Assembly (NCBI RefSeq): GCF_014932895.1
Contig: NZ_JACYOF010000001.1
Span: 372,001-436,000, forward strand
Length of the DNA stretch: 64,000 nt
Origin: Bacillus thuringiensis
GTDB lineage: Bacteria; Bacillota; Bacilli; Bacillales; Bacillaceae_G
Reading direction: 5' to 3'
Part shown: positions 45,902-54,479 of the stretch, piece after piece
Layout of the letters: each line of letters opens with the position of its first letter
Position numbering within the stretch: position 1 is the first letter of the stretch
Translations under genes and position numbers: made by a program
The notes under the pieces: model-generated
The model's input: the letters and a program-made list of their open reading frames with translations, nothing else
Database searches by the model: none
Told to the model about the DNA's origin: nothing

Positions 45902-46939
45902 TTATGGATAAAGCGGCATATGCTGTAAACCTGTTGTCTCTTCCAATCCCGCTAATACATTTGCATTTTGAATCGCTTGCCCAGCTGCACCTTTCATCAT
46001 ATTGTCTATAACAGAAACGACCGTAACTCTTTCTGTTCTTTCATCGTAAGCTATGCCAATATCACAATAATTGGAGCCCCTCACTTCTTTTGGGCTTGGA
46101 AATTCACCTTGAGAACGAATTCGAATGAAGGCCGAGTATTCATACGATTCTTCATACAATTTTTGAAGTTGTTGTATTTTGATTCCCTGTTTTACTTTTG
46201 CATAAAGTGTAATCATAATCCCCCGTGATATCGGTATTAAATGTGTGCTAAATGTAATTGGCTTTGCTTCACTATTCCATTCTGCAAGCATTTGCTCAAT
46301 CTCTGGAACGTGCTGATGCTGATTTACTTTATAAATGTGTAGGTTATCGTATAGCTCAGGAAAGTGAGTCATTGTTGTTGGCGTTTTACCCGCTCCAGAT
46401 ACCCCTGATTTTGCATCAATAATAATCGAATCTTCTTCAATTATGCCGCTACGTACTAACGGCGCTATCGCTAATAATGCGGCTGTAGCAAAACATCCTG
46501 GATTTGCAATTAAATCTGCATTTTGAATCTCAGACCTTTTCCATTCACTTAACCCATATACTGCTTTCCTAAGGATTTCTTCTTTTGCAGCTGTCCTTTT
46601 ATACCACATTTCATATGACGAAGGATCTATCATACGAAAGTCTCCAGATAGGTCAATTACTTTTAACCCTACTGCTAATAATTTTGGAGTTAACTCCGCC
46701 GATACTCCTGCCGGGGTTGCTAAAAATACGATTTCCGCTTCCTTCTCTATTGCCTCCACATCAATTTCTTGTAACGTATGGACAAAAGCATTTCGAAAAT
46801 GCGGATATACATTTGTTATACACTCGCCAACTTGCGAAAAAGAATGGAGAGATGCTATCGAAAAATATGGATGTTGTTCTAACAACCGAATTAACTCAAT
46901 ACCTCCATATCCAGTTGCTCCAATAATTGCGACTTTCAT
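45902..46939 (-). CDS. argC: N-acetyl-gamma-glutamyl-phosphate reductase
   Basis: A 345-residue NADPH enzyme with Rossmann start VAIIGATGYGGIELIRLL, catalytic Cys in LIANPGCFATAALLA, and HQHVPEIEQML. It reduces the ArgB product to the semialdehyde. First gene of the operon, SD AGGAGGAGC, with a strong promoter upstream. Confidence 0.96.
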   Translation of the reverse strand: MKVAIIGATGYGGIELIRLLEQHPYFSIASLHSFSQVGECITNVYPHFRNAFVHTLQEIDVEAIEKEAEIVFLATPAGVSAELTPKLLAVGLKVIDLSGDFRMIDPSSYEMWYKRTAAKEEILRKAVYGLSEWKRSEIQNADLIANPGCFATAALLAIAPLVRSGIIEEDSIIIDAKSGVSGAGKTPTTMTHFPELYDNLHIYKVNQHQHVPEIEQMLAEWNSEAKPITFSTHLIPISRGIMITLYAKVKQGIKIQQLQKLYEESYEYSAFIRIRSQGEFPSPKEVRGSNYCDIGIAYDERTERVTVVSVIDNMMKGAAGQAIQNANVLAGLEETTGLQHMPLYP

Positions 46940-46976
46940 AAGCTCCTCCTCATATCGATTCTTTAGATTAAGTATG

Positions 46977-47005
46977 ATTATAATATTGTATATTTATAGA
47001 GTCAA
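46977..47005 (-). promoter_or_regulatory. argC operon promoter
   Basis: TTGACT (47000-47005), 17-bp spacer, TATAAT (46977-46982). The flanking AAATATTTATAAATTT (upstream of -35) is AT-rich and partly palindromic, the kind of sequence AhrC/ArgR uses, but no box matches the ARG consensus well enough to call. Confidence 0.7.
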
Positions 47006-47163
47006 TTAAATATTTATAAATTTTTAAAACTTTAAAAACTTAATTTTACTAGGAAAATAATATACACAATCTAATTTTTATACAAAAACAATGTATAGTA
47101 GTAATTTCATTTCACTTCAAGTACAATAAAACAATACATGTATACATACAAGCGGGGAAAAAC

Positions 47164-47352
47164 ATGAATGAAAAATTAATCGAGAAAATGATTATAAAAA
47201 GTTTTGGGCAATATCAATATAATCCTGTGTCAAAAGAGGATCAGGAAATGCTAGTGAAACATATTCAAACGATTATTCATTCAAATACTGAAATTGATGT
47301 ATATGAGGCAATTGAGGATATCGTTTATGATTATGTAACTGGAAAACAATAA
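47164..47352 (+). CDS. yqzH: YqzH-like small protein
   Basis: A 62-residue soluble protein (SFGQYQYNPVSKEDQEMLVK, DVYEAIEDIVYDYVTGK). The SD GGGGAAAA is weak, but the gene ends in a perfect terminator. Length, composition and position next to yqjQ-yqjP fit YqzH. Function unknown. Confidence 0.72.
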   Translation: MNEKLIEKMIIKSFGQYQYNPVSKEDQEMLVKHIQTIIHSNTEIDVYEAIEDIVYDYVTGKQ

Positions 47353-47390
47353 AAAATAGGAGATTTCCATATGGAAATCTCCTATTTTTT
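47351..47390. terminator. Bidirectional terminator between yqzH and yqjQ
   Basis: Near-perfect 40-bp palindrome AAAAAATAGGAGATTTCC / GGAAATCTCCTATTTTTT with an ATAT centre. Confidence 0.88.
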
Positions 47391-48176
47391 ACTTAATGAT
47401 TTACCTGCTACACGTTCAAATAAGCCTGGGAATAGAGCATAAAGTTTCGGACCAATTCCCATCCACTTCGGTAAGTTCACTTCACGCTTTTTCGTTTGCA
47501 TCGATTTTACGATTTGTTCTGCTACATATGTTGGTTTTAACATGTAACGTCCCATATTTTTCACATATGTACCGGATTGATCAGCTATTTCAAAAAAGTT
47601 CGTATCTATCGGACCTGGGTTAATTGCTGTTACATAAACATGTGTATTTGATAATTCCATGCGTAAACTATTCGTAAACCCTAATACGGCATGTTTCGTT
47701 GCTGCATAAGCACTCGATTTCGGTGTTGCAATTTTCCCAGCAAGTGAAGCTATATTAATAATTTGTCCTTTGTTCCTTTTTACCATATAAGGTAGTACTG
47801 CTTTCGTACAAGCTACTAATCCGAATACATTTACTTGGAACATATCTTTCACTTCATCCATCGATGCATCTTCAAACGTTTTAAAAATACCAAAACCCGC
47901 GTTGTTTACCAATATATCAATACGTCCCGCTTCTTGTAATACCTTAGAAAAAACAGATTGTACTTTCGTCTCTTCACTTACATCTAATACATAATAATAG
48001 CAAGGCGTATTATAAGTTTCTTTAATTTTGTCTGCTAACGCTTTTAGTTTCTCTTCCGTTCGAGCCATTAATACTGGAGTCGCCCCCTGCTCTGCAACTT
48101 GAATTGCAACTTGCTCTCCAATTCCACTAGAAGCGCCTGTAATGACGATTACTTTTTCTTGTAAACGTCCCGTCAT
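47382..48176 (-). CDS. yqjQ: Short-chain dehydrogenase/reductase YqjQ
   Basis: A 264-residue SDR. Cofactor motif VIVITGASSGIGEQVA, NNAGFGIFKTFED, catalytic Ser in INIASLAGKIATPKSSAYAA with YxxxK (YAATK), and NPGPIDTNFF. The substrate is unknown. The ATG at 48176 behind GGTGA is used. It directly follows yqjP, which ends within ten bases, so the two are co-transcribed. Confidence 0.9.
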   Translation of the reverse strand: MTGRLQEKVIVITGASSGIGEQVAIQVAEQGATPVLMARTEEKLKALADKIKETYNTPCYYYVLDVSEETKVQSVFSKVLQEAGRIDILVNNAGFGIFKTFEDASMDEVKDMFQVNVFGLVACTKAVLPYMVKRNKGQIINIASLAGKIATPKSSAYAATKHAVLGFTNSLRMELSNTHVYVTAINPGPIDTNFFEIADQSGTYVKNMGRYMLKPTYVAEQIVKSMQTKKREVNLPKWMGIGPKLYALFPGLFERVAGKSLSKK

Positions 48177-48185
48177 TGCTGTCAC

Positions 48186-49139
48186 CTACTTTGCATAATA
48201 AATCAATTGTTGCGAAGATTCATCAATCATCACTTGTTGATTATATGCTAAAAAGTCTAATTGTCCAACAGTTTCTGAAATAGTAAGTGGCAACTGTTCT
48301 TTATATAATACTGGGAATAGTTTTACACATACTTCAAATGCTGTCATTGGTTTTTCCTTTAATAACTCAAGCACTTTAAATGCACGTGTTTCTTGCTTTT
48401 GTAACCTTGTTTCAATAAGTTGTTTCACATTTAGAACATCTTCCCCATGCCCTGATAAAATACGTGAAATATTCATTTCACTTAAACGTTTTAACGTTTG
48501 ATTATATTGGAGTAATGGACGTGCCCTTTCTGTTTGCCCCTCATATGGTGGTTCTAATATTGGATTCGAAGAAATATGACTAATGAGAGCATCCCCACCA
48601 ATTAATGTTCCATCGGGTTCTCTATATAATGAAATATGAGTAGAAGCATGACCTGGCGTTTCAATTACAGTAAACCCAGGTAAAGAATCAATACGATCTC
48701 CTTCTCTCACAGTATGCGTTAAAGATCTCTTACAAGAGTATTTCAGTGTCCTTGTTGTCAATAATGTCTCATCTTTCAAAAATGCTGCTGGAACACCGAA
48801 CTGCAAGGCTGTCTCTCTAAAAAACTCATGATACCGCTTTAAAAATTCTGGATTTTGCGTGATCCACGGCTCATTCCAAGGGTGTCCAATAATATTCGTT
48901 TTCTCTGAAAATATATTTAAAAGCCCACAATGATCCGCATGATGATGCGTAATCACTACTGTTTCAATATCTTCTATCGTATATCCTAATGCACCTAATT
49001 GACTTTCTAACGCATTTCTTGCCCCTTCTGTATTCGTCCCTGTATCAATTAACGTTAATGTCTCCCCCTCAACTAAAAACACATTCACTGTCTCAACTGC
49101 AAATGGCACAGGAATCTCCATTCGGTGAATCGCCGTCAT
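48186..49139 (-). CDS. yqjP: Metallo-beta-lactamase-fold hydrolase YqjP
   Basis: A 317-residue MBL-fold protein with the zinc motif VVITHHHADHCG, downstream ETPGHASTHIS, GGDALI and the ILSGHGEDV histidine. A C-terminal winged-helix-like extension (KPMTAFEVCVKLFPVL) is typical of the LACTB2-like branch, some members of which are nucleases or thioesterases. The start was set to ATG 49139 after GGGGGG. Reaction unknown. Confidence 0.87.
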   Translation of the reverse strand: MTAIHRMEIPVPFAVETVNVFLVEGETLTLIDTGTNTEGARNALESQLGALGYTIEDIETVVITHHHADHCGLLNIFSEKTNIIGHPWNEPWITQNPEFLKRYHEFFRETALQFGVPAAFLKDETLLTTRTLKYSCKRSLTHTVREGDRIDSLPGFTVIETPGHASTHISLYREPDGTLIGGDALISHISSNPILEPPYEGQTERARPLLQYNQTLKRLSEMNISRILSGHGEDVLNVKQLIETRLQKQETRAFKVLELLKEKPMTAFEVCVKLFPVLYKEQLPLTISETVGQLDFLAYNQQVMIDESSQQLIYYAK

Positions 49140-49303
49140 GCTTAGCCCCCCTGTCTCTTTCCCGTTCAAAATGAATACCTCTTCAGTTTACAACTTCTCT
49201 GTTAATTTGTCATTATTTTCAGATAAAAAGAGGTGTTTTCTATAAAAAAACGAATGTATATACATTTATAAGAATTTCTAACCAAATTTAAAGGAGGAAC
49301 ATC

Positions 49304-50137
49304 ATGTCCATTCAAAACATTTCCTTTCTCGGTGCAGGCTCTATTGCCGAAGCAATTATTGGTGGCTTGTTACACGCAAATGTAGTTAAAGGAGAACAAA
49401 TTACTGTAAGTAATCGCTCTAACGAAGCAAGATTACAGGAACTGCATAAAAAATACAGCATTAAAGGTACACATGACAAAAAAGAACTACTTGCTGATGC
49501 AAATATTCTTTTTCTAGCTATGAAGCCAAAAGATGTTGCAGAAGCAATTGGCCCACTCAAAGAGTATACAGATCCTAATTTGCTTATTATCTCGTTATTA
49601 GCCGGTGTTTCTACTCACTCAATTAGAAACCTACTTCAAAAAGATATTCCGATTATTCGTGCAATGCCAAATACATCTGCTGCTATTTTAAAATCCGCTA
49701 CCGCTATCTCACCTTCAAAACACGCAAACGCGGAACATATTCGTACTGCAACTGCTTTATTTGAAACAATTGGTCTCGTCTCTGTAGTAGAGGAAGAAGA
49801 TATGCACGCTGTCACCGCATTATCGGGAAGTGGGCCAGCGTATATTTATTACGTAGTGGAGGCAATGGAAGAAGCCGCAAAAAAAATTGGTCTAAAAGAA
49901 GATGTTGCGAAATCACTTATTCTTCAGACGATGATTGGTGCTGCTGAAATGCTAAAAGCAAGCGAAAAACACCCTTCTATTTTGCGAAAAGAAATTACTT
50001 CTCCTGGCGGAACTACCGAAGCAGGCATTGAAGTATTGCAGGAACATAAGTTTCAACAAGCGTTAGTTTCATGCATTACACAAGCAACGAAACGATCACA
50101 CGATCTTGGAAAAACATTAGAACAACTAACAAAATAA
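49304..50137 (+). CDS. proI: Pyrroline-5-carboxylate reductase
   Basis: A 277-residue P5CR. NADPH site ISFLGAGSIAEAIIGGLL, IRAMPNTSAAI, and the substrate region ALSGSGPAYIYYVVEAMEEA and TSPGGTTEAGIEVLQ. It makes proline from P5C. The location next to yqjP/yqjQ matches B. subtilis proI (yqjO). The strong SD AAAGGAGGAAC precedes it. Confidence 0.94.
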   Translation: MSIQNISFLGAGSIAEAIIGGLLHANVVKGEQITVSNRSNEARLQELHKKYSIKGTHDKKELLADANILFLAMKPKDVAEAIGPLKEYTDPNLLIISLLAGVSTHSIRNLLQKDIPIIRAMPNTSAAILKSATAISPSKHANAEHIRTATALFETIGLVSVVEEEDMHAVTALSGSGPAYIYYVVEAMEEAAKKIGLKEDVAKSLILQTMIGAAEMLKASEKHPSILRKEITSPGGTTEAGIEVLQEHKFQQALVSCITQATKRSHDLGKTLEQLTK

Positions 50138-50173
50138 AAATGGAGCTCAAGCAAAGTTGAGCTCCATTTTTTT
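50136..50173. terminator. Bidirectional terminator between proI and sdaAA
   Basis: Stem AAAATGGAGCTCAA / TTGAGCTCCATTTT, six-base loop, between convergent genes. Confidence 0.88.
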
Positions 50174-50187
50174 ATAATCATATACTT

Positions 50188-51066
50188 TTAGTTATTACTC
50201 TTTCCAAAAATTTCTTCTTGCAGACGACGCCCTGTCGGTGTTGCTGCAAGTCCACCTTCAGCTGTTTCACGAAGTGCTACTGGCATCGTTTGTCCGATTC
50301 TAAACATTGCCTCAATTACTTCATCACATGGAATTGTACTAGTTACACCAGCTAATGATAAATCAGCTGAAATCATTGCATTGGAAGCTCCTGCTGCATT
50401 ACGTTTTACGCAAGGTACTTCTACAAGTCCTGCAACAGGATCGCATACTAAACCAAGCATGTTCTTTAATGAAATTGCCATCGCTGTAGCTGCTTGATCT
50501 GGTGTTCCACCAGCCATCTCAACTGCAGCTGCAGCTGCCATTCCACTTGCTGAACCAACTTCGGCTTGGCATCCTCCTGCCGCACCAGAAATACAAGCAT
50601 TATTCGCAACAACCATACCGAAAGCTCCTGCTGTAAATAAGAATTCAATCATTTCTTCACGTGTAGGTTGTAATTTTTCTTTCAGTGCAAACAATACGCC
50701 TGGCACTGTTCCAGCAGACCCTGCTGTTGGTGTTGCACAAATGATTCCCATCGCCGCGTTTACTTCATTGGTTGCAACAGCTTTACTCACTGCATCTAAA
50801 ATCGTATCTCCAGATAAACCTTTTCCGCTATTCATATACGCTTGAACTTTTACAGCGTCTCCGCCAGTTAAACCCGTTGGTGATTTCACGCCGCGAATAC
50901 CACGTTCTACTGCTTGTTCCATCACGACTAAGTTTTTTTCCATACCAGCAATTACATCTTCACGTGAAATACTTCTGGTTTCCATTTCACATTGAATCAT
51001 AATTTCTGCGATTTTTACATTTTGTTCTTTAGCTTGCGCCACTAGTTCCGCTGCATTCCGAAACAT
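50188..51066 (-). CDS. sdaAA: L-serine dehydratase, alpha (catalytic) subunit
   Basis: A 292-residue subunit of the iron-sulfur L-serine dehydratase, turning serine into pyruvate and ammonia. [4Fe-4S] ligand cysteines are visible in ANNACISGAAGGCQAEVGSA and CDPVAGLVEVPC. SPTGLTGGDAVKVQAYM is another family landmark. Start ATG 51066 behind GGGGGG. It follows sdaAB by 18 bp, hence one transcript. Confidence 0.95.
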   Translation of the reverse strand: MFRNAAELVAQAKEQNVKIAEIMIQCEMETRSISREDVIAGMEKNLVVMEQAVERGIRGVKSPTGLTGGDAVKVQAYMNSGKGLSGDTILDAVSKAVATNEVNAAMGIICATPTAGSAGTVPGVLFALKEKLQPTREEMIEFLFTAGAFGMVVANNACISGAAGGCQAEVGSASGMAAAAAVEMAGGTPDQAATAMAISLKNMLGLVCDPVAGLVEVPCVKRNAAGASNAMISADLSLAGVTSTIPCDEVIEAMFRIGQTMPVALRETAEGGLAATPTGRRLQEEIFGKSNN

Positions 51067-51084
51067 GGTGTGTCCCCCCTGCAA

Positions 51085-51747
51085 TTAATCCATAATAGTT
51101 ACTTGACAAATATTTTGTTGTCCTTTAATTTCTTCAATCACTTCATCTGCTAACAATTCATCTGTTTCAATGACCATAAGCGCTCTTCTTCCTTTTTCTT
51201 TACGAGAAACACTCATTGTACTAATGTTAATTTCGTGTTTCGCAAGGATTGAAGCTACAGCTGCGATAGCACCAAAGCGATCGTTATTTACAATAAGAAG
51301 TGCTGGACTCGTTCCTGATAATTGAAGATCGAATCCGTTTAATTCTACAACTTCGATTTTACCGCCACCGATTGAGCAAGCAACAACTTCGATTTCCTCT
51401 TCTCCTTTATACAGACGAATTTTCGCTGTATTTGGGTGTGGAGCATTTGCATCTTCTTCAATAAATTCCACTTCAATTCTGCGTTCTTTTGCAATTTCTA
51501 ACGCATTTGGAATACGTAAATCATCTGTTTCAAATCCTAGTATTCCACCGATTAGTGCTACATCCGTACCGTGACCACGATATGTTTTTGCAAATGAACC
51601 ATATAATGAAATGCTTACTCTTTCTGGTTCATGACGAAACAGTTGGCGAGCAACTTGCCCCATTCTTGCTGCGCCTGCTGTATGTGAACTTGATGGCCCA
51701 ATCATAACTGGACCGATAATATCAAATACTGAGCGATACTTCATCAT
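51085..51747 (-). CDS. sdaAB: L-serine dehydratase, beta subunit
   Basis: A 220-residue partner subunit. N-terminal FDIIGPVMIGPSSSHTAGAARMG is the dehydratase beta signature. The C-terminus (EINISTMSVSRKEKGRRALM) is an ACT domain that may sense an amino acid. Two adjacent ATGs (51747, 51744) follow TAGGGGGAG. It starts the sdaAB-sdaAA operon. Confidence 0.95.
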   Translation of the reverse strand: MMKYRSVFDIIGPVMIGPSSSHTAGAARMGQVARQLFRHEPERVSISLYGSFAKTYRGHGTDVALIGGILGFETDDLRIPNALEIAKERRIEVEFIEEDANAPHPNTAKIRLYKGEEEIEVVACSIGGGKIEVVELNGFDLQLSGTSPALLIVNNDRFGAIAAVASILAKHEINISTMSVSRKEKGRRALMVIETDELLADEVIEEIKGQQNICQVTIMD

Positions 51748-51783
51748 AACTCCCCCTAAACCTCTATGAAAAAATTTATTCTA

Positions 51784-52062
51784 CTATTCTATTAAGCTGC
51801 TACATCTGTCGCTTTTCCAGTTGTACCACGAATTTTTTCTACTGTACGAATTGGATAATTTTTGAATAAAAGTGATCCAATATAACCTGAAATAATACCA
51901 GTTATAATAATACATAAGAATCTTAGCATTATTTTCATAAAAAAATGATATAAGATAATCCACAATAAAGTCTGGTAGCAATCCAAAGTTTAACACAGAA
52001 GCCATTGCAAGCATAGCATAAACAAGTGATATCTTTCCTATTATAATTTCCGTGTTACTCTC
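51784..52062 (-). pseudogene. Degraded membrane-protein gene fragment
   Basis: Two frames each contain half of what looks like one membrane protein. The upstream frame reads IGKISLVYAMLAMASVLNFG and then LLPDFIVDYLISFFYEN. The shifted frame gives LRFLCIIITGIISGYIGSLL, FKNYPIRTVEK and TGKATDVAA, then stop. A single frameshift near 51930-51945 would join them. The second half could also be read as a 46-51-residue one-helix protein of its own. Parent family not recognised. Confidence 0.35.
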
Positions 52063-52373
52063 TCATGGTTTAGTCAACTTCACTTGTTACGATAATGACT
52101 AAAATGCATGTAACTTATAATAAATTATAATCTGCCCTCATTATAGCTTGTTTTTTGTAAAACGCTTACTTTTGTTGAATTTTAAAAGTTCTGACTAAAA
52201 GTCCATTTCTGCCATTTGTATCATTTGTATGTCATCTGACCTATATAACAGTTTTTCTAAATAATCATTATTTCGTATTTTTATCCTATATATTCAAACC
52301 ATCCTAAGTTTCTGTATCATCCAAGTATAAGTATAAAATAATAACAGTTTTATTTTTAAATTTTTTTTAGACA
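52063..52373. other. AT-rich intergenic stretch with no gene
   Basis: About 310 bp between the membrane-protein remnant and the rnz terminator. I see no ORF with an SD, no riboswitch consensus and no clear repeat. The sequence TGTAAAACGCTTACTT resembles a cre site but has one base too many in the left half. Confidence 0.5.
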
Positions 52374-52407
52374 TAAAAAAAATGGTAACCTACTGTTACC
52401 ATTTTTT
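52374..52407 (-). terminator. Terminator after rnz
   Basis: Stem AAATGGTAAC / GTTACCATTT with eight T on the minus strand. Confidence 0.85.
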
Positions 52408-52416
52408 ACGAAATTA

Positions 52417-53340
52417 TTATTTTTCTACCGGGAATGATTTCAAATCTGTCGCTATTTCTGTATTAGAAAATAGCTCTCTTGCCTCTTTCAATAATTCCTT
52501 ATATGTATCTCCTTGATAACGAGAACTAATGTGAGTTAATATTAATCGCTTCGCATTTGCCTGAAGTGCAATGCTCGCAGCTTGCTTAGATGTGGAATGA
52601 AAATAATCATACGCTTGTTGCTCATCTTCTGCCGCGAAAGTCGCTTCATGGACAAGTACATCTGCATCTTGCGCAAGCTCTCTACTCGCTTCGCAATATC
52701 GCGTATCACCTAAGATAGTAATAATTCTTCCTTTTTGAGGTGGACCGATAAACTCATTTCCATTTAATATGGTGCCATCCTCTAATTCAACTACTTCTCC
52801 ATCTTTTAAACGCTTAAAAATTGGACCTGGTTTCACACCCATCTCAAGCAACTTATCAACTAAAAGAGCTCCTTGTATATCCTTCTCTACGATACGATAT
52901 CCGAAACATTCAATACCATGTGACAATCTTTTCGTTTCCACATAAAATTCATTATCTTCAAACACAGTACCTTCTTCTGTTATCTCCACAATTTCAAGTG
53001 GATATTTCACATGCGTCGTACTTACTGATAATGCTACTTCAATAAATTGCTTAATTCCTTTTGGTCCGTACACTGTTAAAGGTGTAGTCCCTCCTTGAAA
53101 CGAACGGCTACCTAATAAACCAGGCAACCCAAAAATATGATCACCATGTAAATGGGTAATAAATATTTTTTCAATGCGGCGTGGACGTACAGCAGTATGT
53201 AATATTTGATGTTGCGTCGCTTCACCACAGTCAAATAACCAAGTCTGTCCTCGTTCTTCTAACAATTGCAAAGCAATTGCTGAAACATTCCTTCCTTTCG
53301 AAGGAACACCTGCGCCAGTTCCTAAAAATACAAATTCCAC
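52417..53340 (-). CDS. rnz: Ribonuclease Z
   Basis: A 307-residue tRNA 3'-endonuclease of the MBL fold. [20 protein letters not shown], the zinc motif [34 protein letters not shown] and the C-terminal LTHISSRYQ are all present. It cuts the 3' trailer from tRNA precursors lacking an encoded CCA. B. subtilis rnz (yqjK) lies in the same neighbourhood. Divergent from a small ORF across a palindrome. Confidence 0.95.
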   Translation of the reverse strand: MEFVFLGTGAGVPSKGRNVSAIALQLLEERGQTWLFDCGEATQHQILHTAVRPRRIEKIFITHLHGDHIFGLPGLLGSRSFQGGTTPLTVYGPKGIKQFIEVALSVSTTHVKYPLEIVEITEEGTVFEDNEFYVETKRLSHGIECFGYRIVEKDIQGALLVDKLLEMGVKPGPIFKRLKDGEVVELEDGTILNGNEFIGPPQKGRIITILGDTRYCEASRELAQDADVLVHEATFAAEDEQQAYDYFHSTSKQAASIALQANAKRLILTHISSRYQGDTYKELLKEARELFSNTEIATDLKSFPVEK

Positions 53341-53443
53341 TTTCTTTCCTCCAGCTCTTTATATAATCTATCTCTCATCTTACGGAATGTTATTTCAAAT
53401 GGCAAATTGAATTTACATAGCCAATCATCTAGACAACTATATA

Positions 53444-53484
53444 ACACGAACGTTATCCTTAAAAAATTTAGCAATCGTTCGTGT
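53444..53484. promoter_or_regulatory. Inverted repeat between rnz and the small divergent gene
   Basis: Perfect 9-bp arms ACACGAACG (53444-53452) and CGTTCGTGT (53476-53484) separated by 23 bp, upstream of both divergent genes. It is not a LexA site, whose half-sites are four bases apart. Binding protein unknown. Confidence 0.4.
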
Positions 53485-53529
53485 TTTGTGCTAAAATAAT
53501 TATACTACATTTTAAGGGAGCGTTTTATT

Positions 53530-53781
53530 ATGAAAGAAGTATTTCGTTTACAAACTGATTTTTCATCTTCATTTGATCGCTGGGTAAGTTCTTTCGTGTC
53601 TGATCACCCAGCACAATTAGAATGGACGACTTTAAAAGAATTAATCCATGAATATACAACATCACATACGAGTGAGACGTTGCCAACATATATTTCTTCA
53701 GCTTTAACATATTACGCACAACGCATTTCAACAGCAAATAACTCCGAGATTGTTATTTTTGAAAACCATACAATCTCTTAA
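53530..53781 (+). CDS. Small protein of unknown function
   Basis: An 83-residue soluble protein (MKEVFRLQTDFSSSFDRWVS, TTLKELIHEYTT, YISSALTYYAQRISTA). SD AAGGGAG nine bases before the ATG and a terminator directly behind it support a real gene. No domain recognised. Divergent from rnz. Confidence 0.65.
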   Translation: MKEVFRLQTDFSSSFDRWVSSFVSDHPAQLEWTTLKELIHEYTTSHTSETLPTYISSALTYYAQRISTANNSEIVIFENHTIS

Positions 53782-53788
53782 TCTATTA

Positions 53789-53816
53789 TAAAAAGCACTG
53801 GTTTCAGTGCTTTTTA
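53789..53816 (+). terminator. Terminator of the small gene
   Basis: Stem AAAAGCACTG / CAGTGCTTTT with a GTTT-type loop and T tail. Confidence 0.85.
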
Positions 53817-53935
53817 TTTATATCCATTAAAACATTTATTTTCCCACCTTATTTACAATATAAATACCCCTTATTTCCTACTATATAGCCATCATGAATC
53901 TATTTAATTTTTCAAAAAAAAGAGACAAAAAGATA

Positions 53936-53964
53936 TTGACACTACAAATTTACAGTGCTAACAT
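53936..53964 (+). promoter_or_regulatory. Promoter of the M-box leader
   Basis: TTGACA (53936-53941), 17-bp spacer, TAACAT (53959-53964), about 20 bp before the aptamer. Confidence 0.6.
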
Positions 53965-53983
53965 TCAACATGAATCGAATATG

Positions 53984-54145
53984 GTCTCTGTTAGGTGAGG
54001 CTCCTGTATAGAGAAACGCTGCTGCCCAAAAATGTCGAGAGACGCCAATGGGTCAACAGGAAAGGTCGGAATGAAGGCCTTTCTTAATGTAGCTGGTTTC
54101 AGTACCTATGCTATACAGTGCTAAAACTCAACGAGGGAGAGGTGC
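53984..54145 (+). promoter_or_regulatory. M-box (ykoK) Mg2+ riboswitch
   Basis: Conserved blocks in order: GTTAGGTGAGGCTCCT, ACGCTGCTGCCCAAAAATGT, CGAGAGACGCCAATGGGTCA, TAGCTGGTTTCAG, TATGCTATACAG and GCTAAAACTCAACGAGGGAG. This is the Mg2+-sensing aptamer. Bound Mg2+ should allow the terminator at 54228-54262 to form. Confidence 0.96.
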
Positions 54146-54227
54146 ATGTATTTTGTCATACACAAAAACTGTTTTTATCTATGTTTACTAACAGGCTTTC
54201 GTGTGGACTCTTTTCAACTGTGAATTC

Positions 54228-54262
54228 AGACCTTTACTCGTTGTGAGTAAAGGTCTTTTTTA
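54228..54262 (+). terminator. Riboswitch-controlled terminator of the M-box
   Basis: Perfect 12-bp stem AGACCTTTACTC / GAGTAAAGGTCT and T run. Confidence 0.9.
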
Positions 54263-54336
54263 CGTCTTTATGCACCTTACTATGAAACAAACATAGCATA
54301 TTCAGAAACTATTAAAATGTACGGGGGTGAGGAACA

Positions 54337-54432
54337 GTGGCACTGGATGATTCGGCCCAGATACCCATATGTTTTACGTTAATATTTCATCATGTAGGTA
54401 GGAAAGAAGCTGTTCCTCCCTGTTTAAAATAG
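54337..54432 (+). CDS. Putative 31-codon leader peptide upstream of mgtA
   Basis: GTG start with GGGGGTGAGG four to five bases upstream, no stop until TAG 54430-54432. The peptide starts MALDDSAQIPICFTLIF and ends GRKEAVPPCLK. It has two Asp at positions 4-5 and a Pro-Pro near its end, features that can weaken elongating ribosomes at low Mg2+ in other bacteria. The Val-Pro-Pro codons are the bases able to pair with both the ORF's own SD and the mgtA SD. Translation is unproven. Confidence 0.5.
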   Translation: MALDDSAQIPICFTLIFHHVGRKEAVPPCLK

Positions 54433-54448
54433 TCGAGTAACAGATTGT

Positions 54449-54473
54449 TTCCTCCTTCATGAAAAAGGAGGAA
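54449..54473 (+). promoter_or_regulatory. Hairpin covering the mgtA ribosome-binding site
   Basis: TTCCTCCTT (54449-54457) pairs perfectly with AAGGAGGAA (54465-54473) across a seven-base loop, burying the mgtA SD. GTTCCTCC (54412-54419) can pair with the same SD, and CTGTTCCTC (54410-54418) with the SD of the leader ORF (GAGGAACAG, 54329-54337). Confidence 0.7.
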
Positions 54474-54479
54474 CTACCG

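Noticed and set aside
52150-52170. cre site in the gap between the membrane remnant and rnz
   Set aside because: TGTAAAACGCTTAC has one base too many between the half-sites, and no promoter is positioned near it.
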